Shown in pieces: positions 18,000 through 26,633 of a stretch of 64,000 nucleotides of DNA (positions are counted from its first letter, which is position 1; every line of letters begins with the position of its first letter). Position numbers and translations under genes: made by a program. A model generated the notes under the pieces. The model did not search any database. It was not told where the DNA came from and saw nothing but the letters and a program-made list of their open reading frames with translations. The stretch lies in assembly GCF_011392125.1 (NCBI RefSeq), contig NZ_JAAJBU010000001.1, forward strand, positions 124,001 to 188,000, given 5' to 3'. The DNA comes from Flavobacterium lotistagni. GTDB lineage: Bacteria > Bacteroidota > Bacteroidia > Flavobacteriales > Flavobacteriaceae.

Positions 18000-18227
18000 A
18001 TGATAACAATTCAAGGTTTTAAGAAATCAAAAGATAGTATTTTCATCCTTCTTGATAATGAAGGAATAGAAGAAATGATTGGATATTTAAATTTTATAAA
18101 AAATCAAGATTCGAGCATTCATCTTAATGAAGGAAATGAACTTATAAGGGATAATGATATTGATGATGATATGTATTTTGTTCCTCATGTAAAGATTGTT
18201 AATATTGACAAACTAATTGAAGATTAA
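18000..18227 (+). CDS. Putative immunity protein (Imm32-like)
   Basis: 75 residues, acidic, no signal peptide, starting 17 bases after the RHS toxin gene. The pattern GIEEMIGYLNFIKNQDSSIH then GNEL and VPHVKIVNID resembles small Imm32-type immunity proteins, in which a helix is followed by a buried HL strand, G-x-E-L and a final strand. The Imm32 assignment is from memory and uncertain. Its place directly after a basic toxin tip and its acidic composition support an immunity role. Confidence 0.55.
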   Translation: MITIQGFKKSKDSIFILLDNEGIEEMIGYLNFIKNQDSSIHLNEGNELIRDNDIDDDMYFVPHVKIVNIDKLIED

Positions 18228-18259
18228 AATGGCATAAAAAGTCATAAAGTCGGTAATGT

Positions 18260-18307
18260 GGTAATGTATCAAAGTTAGTGATGACGGTAGTGTTTCAAAA
18301 TTAGTGA
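18260..18307 (+). repeat. Two adjacent IS1-like left ends
   Basis: Two 22-base, nearly identical ends at 18260-18281 and 18286-18307, separated by 4 bases. Both begin GGTA and contain a TCAAA-TTAGTGA core. TGTTTCAAAATTAGTGA recurs exactly at 18447-18463 at the start of the transposase frame. I read them as terminal inverted-repeat sequences of IS1-family copies, one older than the other. No matching right end is visible. Confidence 0.45.
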
Positions 18308-18364
18308 CAAACCACTTTTAAAACATAACTCTTTGAAAAACAAACAAAAAAAGAATAACTTTAT

Positions 18365-18394
18365 AAAGACGAGCTATTAGGTTCGTCTTTTTTT
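18365..18394 (+). terminator. Hairpin terminator
   Basis: AAAGACGA paired with TCGTCTTT around a short loop, followed by T residues. It lies between the IS-like ends and the transposase start, so it would stop transcripts that read through from the RHS/immunity genes. Confidence 0.6.
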
Positions 18395-18437
18395 ATGATT
18401 CCTTTTTACCCTTAAACCATTTAAAAAGAGTATTATC

Positions 18438-19214
18438 ATGACCAGATGTTTCAAAATTAGTGATACTAAAATTTGCCCACATTGTAGTACTAAAAATTTA
18501 GTGCGAAATGGTCATACTAAAAACCTGAAACAACAATTTTATTGCAAAAACTGTCATAAGAGATGTATCGATTATTACTGTAATTTCGCCTGTCATCCAC
18601 AGACAAATAACAGCATAGTGCGGCTTACTAAAGAAGGGCTGGGCATTAGAAGCACGGCACAGATGTTGGGCATTTCAACCACTACGTTATTAAAAAGAAT
18701 AATTGATATTGCAAAAACAATTACCCAACCTATCATCAGCTATCGGAAAACTTATGAAGTGGATGAAATGAGAACTTACATCCGAAAAAAACAAAAACCG
18801 ATCTGGATTGTTTATGCCCTAGATCGCGAAACCAAAAATGTAATCAGTTTTAATATTGGCCGAAGAACCAACAAGACATTGAATGTTGTTCTAACCTCTT
18901 TAAGAATATCAAAAGCCAAATCAATTTATACTGACGGGCTGAAAAATTACAAATACCTGATTGAAAGCAACATTCATATTTGCAAAAGATTTTCTACCAA
19001 TCTTATTGAAAGAAAAAATTTATCCGTTAGAACCCATTTAAAAAGACTTCACAGAAAAACCATTTGCTTTTCAAAAAGTCGTGCTATACTGAATGCTGTT
19101 TTGAAAATTTATTTCTGGTCAGAATTCACAAATACTCCGAATAATCCTCCGGCAAAACCGCGTCAATATCTCTCAAGTATTTTTCTAAAGCAACCATCGT
19201 TGCATGTCCGGTAA
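18438..19214 (+). mobile_element. IS1-family transposase, truncated at its 3' end
   Basis: Open frame of 258 residues. An N-terminal zinc ribbon (CPHC...CKNC) and helix-turn-helix (GIRSTAQMLGISTTTLLKR) resemble InsA. The DDE part resembles InsB: VDEM, YTDGLKNY and LIERKNLSVRTHL, with HRKTICFSKS. Here both are in one frame rather than joined by a frameshift. The family normally ends shortly after the segment LKIYFW. This frame instead runs on through SEFTNTPNN into the 3' end of the opposite-strand integrase, overlapping it by 89 bases. The native stop and right inverted repeat are therefore missing and the element is a remnant. Confidence 0.75.
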
Positions 19215-20442
19215 TAAGCATTAATTTACTTTTAGCCTCATTTGGGGTCATGGTTTTCACAAACTCATGGTACAGCTTGGTAATAAAGGTATGTCTAAAG
19301 CTATACAAACCGTAATCTTTACCTAACCCAAAATAATCCTTTACCTTTTTGAAACGTTTGGAGAAATAATCGCGTTTGTCCTTTTCGTTGGTTTCCCATC
19401 TGCCACCGATTTTTTCGGGCGTAAACACGAAGTCGTTTCTATTCGCTTTGGACAAATCCGGCAGGTCATTCAGCAGAATTTCGGGAATGATCTTAATTTT
19501 CACAGGAATGTTTTTCGCTTTCACATAGAGCTTTCTGTCTTTCAAATCCAAATCTTCTACTCTGAGCCTACAAACTTCAATTGGTCTTAAATAATTATAG
19601 GAAATAAATTTCACAAACAGCAATAATATTGGGTCATGTATTTCCATATACTGATAAATATCTTGCTGTAAGCTGGGCGTATAGGTTTTGTTTCTTTCGG
19701 GCGTAGCTTTAAGCACGTTGATTTTCTTGATGAAATTCTCGTTGATGATTTCGTTGTCTTCCAATGTTTGGAATAAAGTGCTCAAATCAATTCTTGTGTT
19801 ATTCCTAGTGCGCGCACTTGTATTATCTAAAACAGTATTCAAATATGAAATAACTGTTTTCTTGTTGATGGTGTCGATAGTTTTATTCTCGAAACCATTT
19901 TCAAAAAGCCAACGCTGAAAACGTTTAGTGTTGCTGGAGAAATTAGGAAATGAAGTCGCGCTTAAAATATTCTTTTTGATATTCAATGCCAATTGAAAGG
20001 CATCTGGAATGCTCTTTTCATTTGTTGCAACAGTTGTTGAAATGTTCGTTGCAACAGTCGTTGGAATAGTCGTTTCTGTCGTTTTAGATACCGTTTTTGC
20101 GGGAATTTCAACCGTAACATCACTATTTAAGCCTTGCAACAACTGTTTTTCCAATTCCGAATTATCGGCATACGGGCTGAATCCTCTATCCAACAAGAGT
20201 TGCAAATTGCGTTGCAGCGATTTTAGGATTGACAAACGTTCATTTTTGGTTTTGAACTTATTTGCTCCAGCTTTGATGTTGGGTTGCCGCGTGAGTTTTC
20301 CAGTTTTAGGATCGCGGAAGGAATAATACAGATACCAATCTTTTTTCAGTGCTTCTTCTTGCTCAGTTTTACTAAGGTTTTTCCAGTCGGAAATTGCTAC
20401 CCCGCCAGTGAAGATTTTAGGTTCTGAAAAGTGGTGCTTCAT
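19126..20442 (-). CDS. Tyrosine recombinase/integrase
   Basis: 438 residues from the ATG at 20442. An upstream ATG at 20520 adds 26 residues that do not look like an arm-binding domain. The N-terminal arm/SAM-like part covers about 130-260. The catalytic domain shows Arg in YLRPIEVCRLR, the SFRHTF box (R-H), a GHATMVALEKYLRD box with His, and the Tyr nucleophile in EKYL. It is encoded immediately downstream of a tRNA-fMet gene in the same orientation, the usual layout of an element integrated at a tRNA 3' end. It would catalyse integration and excision of an element extending left from about 20.55 kb. Confidence 0.88.
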   Translation of the reverse strand: MKHHFSEPKIFTGGVAISDWKNLSKTEQEEALKKDWYLYYSFRDPKTGKLTRQPNIKAGANKFKTKNERLSILKSLQRNLQLLLDRGFSPYADNSELEKQLLQGLNSDVTVEIPAKTVSKTTETTIPTTVATNISTTVATNEKSIPDAFQLALNIKKNILSATSFPNFSSNTKRFQRWLFENGFENKTIDTINKKTVISYLNTVLDNTSARTRNNTRIDLSTLFQTLEDNEIINENFIKKINVLKATPERNKTYTPSLQQDIYQYMEIHDPILLLFVKFISYNYLRPIEVCRLRVEDLDLKDRKLYVKAKNIPVKIKIIPEILLNDLPDLSKANRNDFVFTPEKIGGRWETNEKDKRDYFSKRFKKVKDYFGLGKDYGLYSFRHTFITKLYHEFVKTMTPNEAKSKLMLITGHATMVALEKYLRDIDAVLPEDYSEYL

Positions 20443-20551
20443 GGTAAAAACGTGTACGATACCGTGTACGTTCTGTAAAAATAGCGAAATAGCAGCCATA
20501 AAAAAACGGATTGCGTACACAATCCGTTTGATTTTTAAGGCTTTACCTTAG

Positions 20552-20624
20552 TAGCGGGAACAGGACTCGAACCTGTGACCTTCGGGTTATGAGCCCGACG
20601 AGCTGCCTACTGCTCTATCCCGCG
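20552..20624 (-). tRNA. Initiator tRNA-fMet (CAT)
   Basis: Cloverleaf read on the minus strand: acceptor strands CGCGGGA and TCCCGCT, D arm GAGC/GCTC, anticodon arm TCGGG-CTCATAA-CCCGA, T arm ACAGG-TTCGAGT-CCTGT. Three consecutive G:C pairs in the anticodon stem and the unpaired first acceptor position (C1 against T72) are initiator hallmarks. CCA is not encoded; CTA follows the discriminator A. Confidence 0.9.
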
Positions 20625-20722
20625 CTGTTTCGAGGGCAAATATACAACCAATATTGACAACCGCAAGTTAAATTGGTAAAAATATTTGTTTGAATAACTG
20701 TTTCTGAACTTTTGAAATAAAA

Positions 20723-20755
20723 AAAACCGCCAATTCCCATCGGCGGTTTTTAACC
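20723..20755. terminator. Bidirectional hairpin terminator
   Basis: AAAACCGCC and GGCGGTTTT pair around an 11-base loop, with an A-run before and a T-run after. On the minus strand it follows the leucine-rich-repeat gene that ends at 20804. Confidence 0.75.
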
Positions 20756-20803
20756 CAATTTAATTTTAATTACAAAAAACAATTATTAACTATAAAAAAC
20801 TAT

Positions 20804-21655
20804 TTATTCTTCGTTGGTGAGTGCGGTATTCTTATCGATTACCTTCAGATTGGTTGCCAAACCTTCGTTGTTGAGCATGGTCATGTTGAGCGAATCCATT
20901 TTGGAAAGGTTTCTCGATACCGGCCCATTGAACATATTATAAGAGATATTCATTTCTTTGAGCTTGTTGAGTTTCTCCAAGTCGAAAGGAATTTGGCCTT
21001 CCATATTGTTGTCGAACAAACTGAATACTTCGAGTTGGTTTAAGTTTGATATTTCCCTTTCCAACTTCCCGGAAAATTTGTTGCTATTGAGTAACAGTAT
21101 TTTCAACGAGCGCATTTGATAGAGCGAAAGCGGTAACGAGCCTTGCAGTTCGTTGTTATACAGCGATAACTTTTTTAATTTTTTAAGATTTCCTATTTCA
21201 TTCGGCAAGGCACCAGAGAGCTTGTTCATGAACAATTCGAGTAAAATAAGATCTTGATTCTGGCCGATGGTTGTTGGAATTGTTCCCGTAAGTTTGTTGA
21301 AAGAAATATTCAAGATTTTAAGGCTCTTCAAATTCCCAATGGTTTGTGGGATAGTGCCGGAAATGGCATTTCTAGTCAACTTCAGTTTTTGTAAGTACAC
21401 CAAGTTCCCGATTTCGGCTGGCAACTCGCCTACTAAATTGTTGTTGGTTAAATCTACCGAAATCACTTTATCATCGCTTAACTTCACTCCGTACCATTTA
21501 GATACCGGCGCGTTCAAATCCCATTTGTTTTTCCATTGGCTGCCGTTGGTGGCAATGTAAAGCTTAATCAGAGCATCTTTCTCAGGTAGCGAAACACTGG
21601 CCAAAACAGGCATAGAAAGGACCGCTGTTAAAAACAGTAAGGTAATTTTTTTCAT
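20804..21655 (-). CDS. Secreted leucine-rich-repeat protein
   Basis: 283 residues with a signal peptide (cleavage near LAS). An N-terminal cap (LIKLYIATNGSQWKNKWDL, WYGVKL) is followed by about seven plant-type repeats of the form LxxLxLxxNxLxGxIPxxIGNL. The C-terminal 40 residues are cap-like and the protein ends TALTNEE. It has no type IX sorting tail, so it is probably periplasmic or released. Binding to a protein or glycan partner is the usual role of such repeats. It is a close paralogue of the gene just upstream (same length), 54 bases apart. Confidence 0.82.
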   Translation of the reverse strand: MKKITLLFLTAVLSMPVLASVSLPEKDALIKLYIATNGSQWKNKWDLNAPVSKWYGVKLSDDKVISVDLTNNNLVGELPAEIGNLVYLQKLKLTRNAISGTIPQTIGNLKSLKILNISFNKLTGTIPTTIGQNQDLILLELFMNKLSGALPNEIGNLKKLKKLSLYNNELQGSLPLSLYQMRSLKILLLNSNKFSGKLEREISNLNQLEVFSLFDNNMEGQIPFDLEKLNKLKEMNISYNMFNGPVSRNLSKMDSLNMTMLNNEGLATNLKVIDKNTALTNEE

Positions 21656-21709
21656 GTGAAGGTGGTTTTGTTTTGAGACTATTTTCTGTGGGGCAGAAAG
21701 GGTTGACCG

Positions 21710-22561
21710 TTAATCTTCGTTGGCGTAGGCCGAATTTCTATCGACTACAGTCAAGTTGACAGCCAATCCTTTTTCGTTGATCATCGTCATGTTGAGAGTG
21801 TCAAGTTGGGCTAAGTTTTTAGAGACTAAGCCACTGAACATATTGTAGGAAATATTCATTTCTTTCAGGTGATTCAATTTCTCCAAATCGAATGGTACTT
21901 GGCCTTCCATATTGTTTTCGAATAAACTCAAGTTTTCAAGTGAAGCCAAATTTGCCACTTCTTTATCCAATCTGCCGGTTAGTTTGTTGCTGCTCAATAA
22001 TAATACTTTGAGCGATTTCATGGTGTACAAGGTAGCTGGAATTGTACCTGTCAATTCATTGTTGAACAAAGACAAGGTCTTAAGGTTTTGTAGGTTTCCG
22101 ATAGAAGCTGGCAATTCACCTGTCAAGCGATTCATGAACAACTCAATCGACACCAAAGCTGTTGCGTTGGTTAAATTTGCAGGCAGGCTTCCAGACAATT
22201 TATTGAAAGCGATATTCAAGGTTTTCAATTGCTTTAAGTTGCCAATGGTTGAAGGAATCAAACCAGAAATATCATTTTTGAACAGGTTAAGATTTTGCAG
22301 ATGCGCCAAATCACCAATTTCGCTGGGCAATTGTCCGACCAAATGATTGTTGGGTAGGCTCAGACCGATTACTTTATCGCCGACGATTTTTACTCCGTAC
22401 CATGATTCAACCGGTGCGTTCAAGTCCCATTTGTTGGTCCATTGACTTCCGTTTGTAGCTTTGTATAATTTTACTAGGGCTTCTTTCTCTGAATTAGAGA
22501 TGTTAGCCAACATTGATGCTGAAGCAACAAAAGACAAGATTAAAGTAGCTAAGTTTTTCAT
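21710..22561 (-). CDS. Secreted leucine-rich-repeat protein, paralogue
   Basis: 283 residues counted from the ATG at 22561, which begins a proper signal peptide (MKNLATLILSFVASASMLAN). The frame is open further upstream, but those residues do not fit the paralogue. The cap (LYKATNGSQWTNKWDLNAPV, WYGVKI), the LxGxIP-type repeats and the C-terminal block (EMNISYNMFSG, LNMTM) follow the neighbouring paralogue almost segment by segment. This is a tandem duplication with divergence mainly in the exposed repeat positions. Confidence 0.82.
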   Translation of the reverse strand: MKNLATLILSFVASASMLANISNSEKEALVKLYKATNGSQWTNKWDLNAPVESWYGVKIVGDKVIGLSLPNNHLVGQLPSEIGDLAHLQNLNLFKNDISGLIPSTIGNLKQLKTLNIAFNKLSGSLPANLTNATALVSIELFMNRLTGELPASIGNLQNLKTLSLFNNELTGTIPATLYTMKSLKVLLLSSNKLTGRLDKEVANLASLENLSLFENNMEGQVPFDLEKLNHLKEMNISYNMFSGLVSKNLAQLDTLNMTMINEKGLAVNLTVVDRNSAYANED

Positions 22562-22756
22562 GACAAATGATATTAGGTTGATTTGTTGGTGTAAAAGTAG
22601 AAGCATAATCGATAATGTGCAAATAAAATCGATGAAATGCACATTTTTTTAATTTTAAAGTATAATTTTCTTACAATAATAAAATTTTGAGCCGGTTTAA
22701 AAAACATCATTAAACTGAAAAAGACAATCAAAAAACCACCGTTACAGAAAAAAAAG

Positions 22757-22764
22757 TACTTTTG
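22757..22764 (+). promoter_or_regulatory. TAnnTTTG -7 promoter box
   Basis: TACTTTTG, 27 bases before the DUF1761 start codon. The -33 TTG is not clear. Confidence 0.5.
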
Positions 22765-22791
22765 AGATACTAACAATTAAATCGAAAAAAC

Positions 22792-23274
22792 ATGGAAATT
22801 AATTTTTTAGCACTTTTTGTCGCGGCTTTATCGACCTTGGCAGTGGGTTTTATTTGGTATCACCCAAAAGTTTTCGGGAATACTTGGATGCGTGAATCTG
22901 GTACAACAGAAGAAAAAATGAAAGGCAGCAACATGGCCCTGATTTTCGGGCTTTCAGTGCTGTACGCTTTTTTCATTGCCTTTATCATTCAAATGCTGAC
23001 GATTCACCAATGGGGCGCATTAGGAATGATTGGCGGCGATCCGGCAGTTGCTAAAGCCTCTTACACCGAATTCATGGCGGATTATGGTTCGGCGTTCCGT
23101 ACGTTCAAACACGGCGCACTGCATGGTTTTATGACGGGTTTGTTTCTAGCCATTCCGATGGTGGGTACCAGCGCGTTGTATGAAAGAAGAAGTTTCAAAT
23201 ATGTATTGATTAGCGGCGGCTTCTGGACAGTTTGCTTCACGATTATGGGCGGCATCATTTGCGCTTGGCAATAA
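22792..23274 (+). CDS. DUF1761 membrane protein
   Basis: 160 residues with about four hydrophobic segments (6-24, 48-70, 108-124, 133-155). The pattern FIWYHPKVFGNTWMRESG after the first segment and GALHGFMTGLFLAIPMVG before the last two match the DUF1761 family. The family is widespread in Bacteroidota and has no proven function. It stands alone, with its own promoter box upstream and a hairpin terminator after it. Confidence 0.8.
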   Translation: MEINFLALFVAALSTLAVGFIWYHPKVFGNTWMRESGTTEEKMKGSNMALIFGLSVLYAFFIAFIIQMLTIHQWGALGMIGGDPAVAKASYTEFMADYGSAFRTFKHGALHGFMTGLFLAIPMVGTSALYERRSFKYVLISGGFWTVCFTIMGGIICAWQ

Positions 23275-23296
23275 TTTCGTTTCAAAAAATTACTCC

Positions 23297-23330
23297 ATCC
23301 CGTTGGCTTATAGTTGACGGGATTTTTTTT
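23297..23330 (+). terminator. Hairpin terminator after the DUF1761 gene
   Basis: ATCCCGT and ACGGGAT pair around a 13-base loop and are followed by eight T. Confidence 0.8.
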
Positions 23331-23373
23331 GCATTCGTTAAATAAATGCCAACGACGGCAAGTTCTACCTGAA

Positions 23374-24642
23374 ATGGCTATATTTGAACGGCCTAGCAAA
23401 AACAGTTTGAACCCATATTCTTTTAAGTTATACGCTTCTGCCAGCGAGCTTCCCGAACCATGGGATCAGTTAGCCGCTACAAATGTTTTCCTGAGCAGCA
23501 ACTACTTTAGAGTACTTCAGGAATCTGCTCCGACCAATATGACTTGCCATTTTATCGGATTATTTGATGGAGAAGAACTCATCGGCATTGCTTTATCGCA
23601 GTTTCTGGACCTGAACCAATTGGAGTCATTTGGTGAGCGCGATCAATGTATGAAAACTTATGTGCGAAATTTTGTGTTCCGGAATTTTGCTTCGCATGTG
23701 TTGTTTATCGGTAATAATATGCTTACTGGTCAGAATGCTTTCCTACTTTTGAGAGATTGTGATATTACTCAAGCCTTGAGAACAATTCATAAGGCCACCG
23801 AGGCTTTAGAGGATTTGTTCCGGTCGAAAGGCAAACCGCTACACATCATTACCTACAAAGATTTTGAATCAGGTGAAATTGCTTTATTCGACACACCGGA
23901 ATTCAAGCCGTTTTATCGTTTCAGTACACAACCGAATATGACTTTCCATATGCGAAAGGATTGGAACAGCGTTGCAGACTATGTAGCCTCGTTGCACAAA
24001 AAATACCGTGACCAATACAAGCGCGCCAACAAAAAGGCACAAGGCATACAGAAAAGACCGTTGGCGTTAGAAGATATTCTTAGTAACGAACAGCGAATCT
24101 ACGAGCTCTATTTTCACGTGGCTAAAAATGCTCCGTTCAATACTTTCTTTCTGGAGAAAAACCACTTCAGCGCTTTCAAACGCCTATTCGGAAATCAGTT
24201 TTTGTTTTATGGCTATTTTCTGGATGGGAAAATGATTGGTTTCAACACCATGATTAAAAACGGAAATTCCCTGGATACTTATTTTTTGGGCTACGACGAG
24301 ACTTTGCAGCGCGAGAAAATGCTTTATCTGAACATGCTTTACGACATGATTGCTTACGGGATTGAAAATCATTATGAAGTGATTATTTTTTCGAGAACGG
24401 CACTGGAGATTAAGAGTTCGGTAGGTGCGCTTCCGGTGAAAACTTATGGTTTGATCAGGCATCGCAATGGGTTAATTAATCGCTTCATGTCGAGGATTTT
24501 TCCTTTGATGGAACCTGAAGTGATTTGGCAAGAAAGAAGCCCGTTTCAAACAGCGCACGCGAATGTAGCCGTGATGCCTAGCCCCGATAGCAATGAAAAC
24601 CCTTTTGTGGCGGGGTTCGACGCAAAAGGTTGTAATGAATAG
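23374..24642 (+). CDS. FemAB/GNAT-like acyltransferase-fold protein
   Basis: 422 residues from the ATG at 23374. A longer frame from 23314 would begin inside the preceding terminator. The C-terminal half has the acetyltransferase-like core: FLFYGYFLDGKMIGFNTMI, NSLDTYFLGYD and LYLNMLYDMIAYGIENHYE, as in the FemAB/peptidogalycan-type GNAT proteins of Bacteroidota. The middle part is basic (SLHKKYRDQYKRANKK) and may bind an anionic substrate. The substrate is unknown. The gene converges on the ABC-F gene, 18 bases away. Confidence 0.65.
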   Translation: MAIFERPSKNSLNPYSFKLYASASELPEPWDQLAATNVFLSSNYFRVLQESAPTNMTCHFIGLFDGEELIGIALSQFLDLNQLESFGERDQCMKTYVRNFVFRNFASHVLFIGNNMLTGQNAFLLLRDCDITQALRTIHKATEALEDLFRSKGKPLHIITYKDFESGEIALFDTPEFKPFYRFSTQPNMTFHMRKDWNSVADYVASLHKKYRDQYKRANKKAQGIQKRPLALEDILSNEQRIYELYFHVAKNAPFNTFFLEKNHFSAFKRLFGNQFLFYGYFLDGKMIGFNTMIKNGNSLDTYFLGYDETLQREKMLYLNMLYDMIAYGIENHYEVIIFSRTALEIKSSVGALPVKTYGLIRHRNGLINRFMSRIFPLMEPEVIWQERSPFQTAHANVAVMPSPDSNENPFVAGFDAKGCNE

Positions 24643-24660
24643 CGGGATCAGCTTCTAAAA

Positions 24661-26568
24661 TTAAGCATTCTCAATCTCAAGCTGCACTTGTTCCCAATCT
24701 TCGAGGAGCTGGTCTAAATCTTTTTTCTTTTTGTTGTAGGCAATGAAAAATGCAGCGTCTTCGATATGTTTGTCGTAGTTGGAAGCCAGCGCCTTATCAT
24801 CGTTCTGGATATCGATTTCGAGCTGCTTGATTTGGCTTTCGATTTTACTCAATCGGTTTTGCAAGGCTTTGTTTTTCTTTTGGTCTTCGTAGGAAACTTT
24901 GACCGCTTCTTTTGGCGCTTGTGTTTTGACAACCTCCTTTTTTTCGACTTCGCGCATGTTTTCTAGGTTGCGCTGCTCAAGGAAGAAGTTGATATCGCCG
25001 AGATATTCTTTGATTTTCTGGTTTTTGAATTCGTAAACGATGTTCGACATGCCTTGCAAAAAATCGCGGTCGTGAGAGACAATCAGCAAGGTACCTTCAA
25101 ACTTCTGCAATGCCGCTTTGAGTACGTTTTTAGATTTGATATCGAGATGGTTCGTCGGCTCGTCCATTAGTAAAACGTTGATCGGTTGCAGCAACAATTT
25201 ACACAAGGCCAAACGATTGCGCTCGCCTCCGGAAAGCACTTTCACTTTCTTCTCGACGTCGTCGCCACGGAACAAAAACGCCCCAAGCATGTCGCGCACC
25301 TTCATGCGGTTGCTGTCTGAAGCTGCACTTTCCATGGTTTCGAGCAAGGTGACTTCTCCGTCGAGGTATTCTGCTTGGTTCTGGGCAAAGTAGCCAACTT
25401 GAACGTTATGCCCAAGCTTGATTTGCCCTTCGTATTGAAACTCGTTAACTAAGGCTTTAATCAAAGTGGATTTGCCTTGGCCGTTTTGCCCAACAAAAGC
25501 GATCTTGCTGCCGCGCTCTACTAACAGGTTGATGTCTTTTAGAATAGTTTTATCGCCGTATTTTTTGGTGACGTGTTCTGCTTCGATAACAACTTTGCCC
25601 GGTACTTTGGAAAGCGGAAACGAAATGTTCATGACCGAATTGTCGTCTTCATCGACTTCAATGCGTTCTACTTTATCGAGCTTTTTGATGAGTGACTGCG
25701 CCATAGACGACTTGGTCGCACTGTAGCGGAAACGATCGATGAGCTTTTGTGTTTCCTCTATTTTCTTTTGCTGGTTTTTTTGCGTAGCGAGTTGTTTCTC
25801 GCGAAGTTCCTGACGCAGTTCGAGATATTGTGAATACGGTTTATTGAAATCGTAGGCTTTACCCAAGGAGATTTCTATGGTTCGGTTGGTAACGTTGTCC
25901 AGAAACATTTTATCGTGCGAGACAATCACTACCACGCCAGGATAATTGCGCAAAAAGTTCTCCAGCCAAATAATACTCTCGATATCGAGGTGGTTGGTTG
26001 GCTCGTCAAGTAGTAAAACGTCGTTATTTTGTAATAAGAGCTTGGCCAATTCAATACGCATACGCCAACCGCCGGAGAAAGTCTCGGTCAAATTATCGAA
26101 TACTTCGCGTTTGAAACCTAGCCCAAGTAGGATTTTTTCGGTATCGCCCACGTAATTGTAGCCGCCCAACAATTCAAAACGGTGAGTGTAATCGGACAAG
26201 TCTTCTATAATTTGAGAATAGGCTTCACTCTCGTAATCGGTACGGCTGACCAATTGGTGATTGATGTCTTCGAGTTTCTTCTCGATGGCTTTAATCTCAG
26301 TAAAAGCTTGATAGGCTTCTTCAAGCACCGTTCGGCCATGTTCAAAATCGATATCTTGACGCAAGAAACCAATCCGAACGTCTTTCTCGGTGGCAATGCT
26401 TCCAGAATCTGGTGCGATATCTTTGGCTAAAATTTTCAACATCGTAGATTTCCCGGCTCCGTTTTTTCCGACCAATCCTACCCTATCGCCTGCTCCCATT
26501 CTGAAAGTGACTTCTTCAAACAAGTAGGTGCCTCCAAAGGAAACCGACAAATTGTGGATGTTTAGCAT
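24661..26568 (-). CDS. ABC-F family ATPase
   Basis: 635 residues and no membrane segments. There are two ATP-binding cassettes: Walker A GLVGKNGAGKST and GQNGQGKST, signatures FSGGWRMRIELAKLLL and LSGGERNRLALCKLLL, and Walker B regions LLLDEPTNHLD and LLMDEPTNHLD. A charged linker of about 80 residues joins them, and the last 90 residues are a coiled coil (KNKALQNRLSKIESQIKQLE) like that of Uup. ABC-F proteins act on ribosomes, in translation or in relief of stalling, rather than in transport. Confidence 0.92.
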   Translation of the reverse strand: MLNIHNLSVSFGGTYLFEEVTFRMGAGDRVGLVGKNGAGKSTMLKILAKDIAPDSGSIATEKDVRIGFLRQDIDFEHGRTVLEEAYQAFTEIKAIEKKLEDINHQLVSRTDYESEAYSQIIEDLSDYTHRFELLGGYNYVGDTEKILLGLGFKREVFDNLTETFSGGWRMRIELAKLLLQNNDVLLLDEPTNHLDIESIIWLENFLRNYPGVVVIVSHDKMFLDNVTNRTIEISLGKAYDFNKPYSQYLELRQELREKQLATQKNQQKKIEETQKLIDRFRYSATKSSMAQSLIKKLDKVERIEVDEDDNSVMNISFPLSKVPGKVVIEAEHVTKKYGDKTILKDINLLVERGSKIAFVGQNGQGKSTLIKALVNEFQYEGQIKLGHNVQVGYFAQNQAEYLDGEVTLLETMESAASDSNRMKVRDMLGAFLFRGDDVEKKVKVLSGGERNRLALCKLLLQPINVLLMDEPTNHLDIKSKNVLKAALQKFEGTLLIVSHDRDFLQGMSNIVYEFKNQKIKEYLGDINFFLEQRNLENMREVEKKEVVKTQAPKEAVKVSYEDQKKNKALQNRLSKIESQIKQLEIDIQNDDKALASNYDKHIEDAAFFIAYNKKKKDLDQLLEDWEQVQLEIENA

Positions 26569-26609
26569 ATCTTTATGAAGTTAAAATTCTTTAGCGCTAC
26601 ACAAAAGAA

Positions 26610-26617
26610 TATCTTTG
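26610..26617 (+). promoter_or_regulatory. TAnnTTTG -7 promoter box
   Basis: TATCTTTG, 16 bases before the ATG at 26634. This leaves a very short leader and supports that start over the TTG at 26628. Confidence 0.5.
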
Positions 26618-26633
26618 TGAAAATTTTTTGCAA

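Noticed and set aside
1..19125. Left attachment site copying the tRNA-fMet 3' end
   Set aside because: I scanned for GCGGGAACAGG and neighbouring words and found no convincing copy; the left end of the element, if real, is probably outside the window.
22562..22642. Longer N-terminus for the second LRR protein
   Set aside because: The extra residues precede an intact signal peptide and have no counterpart in the paralogue.
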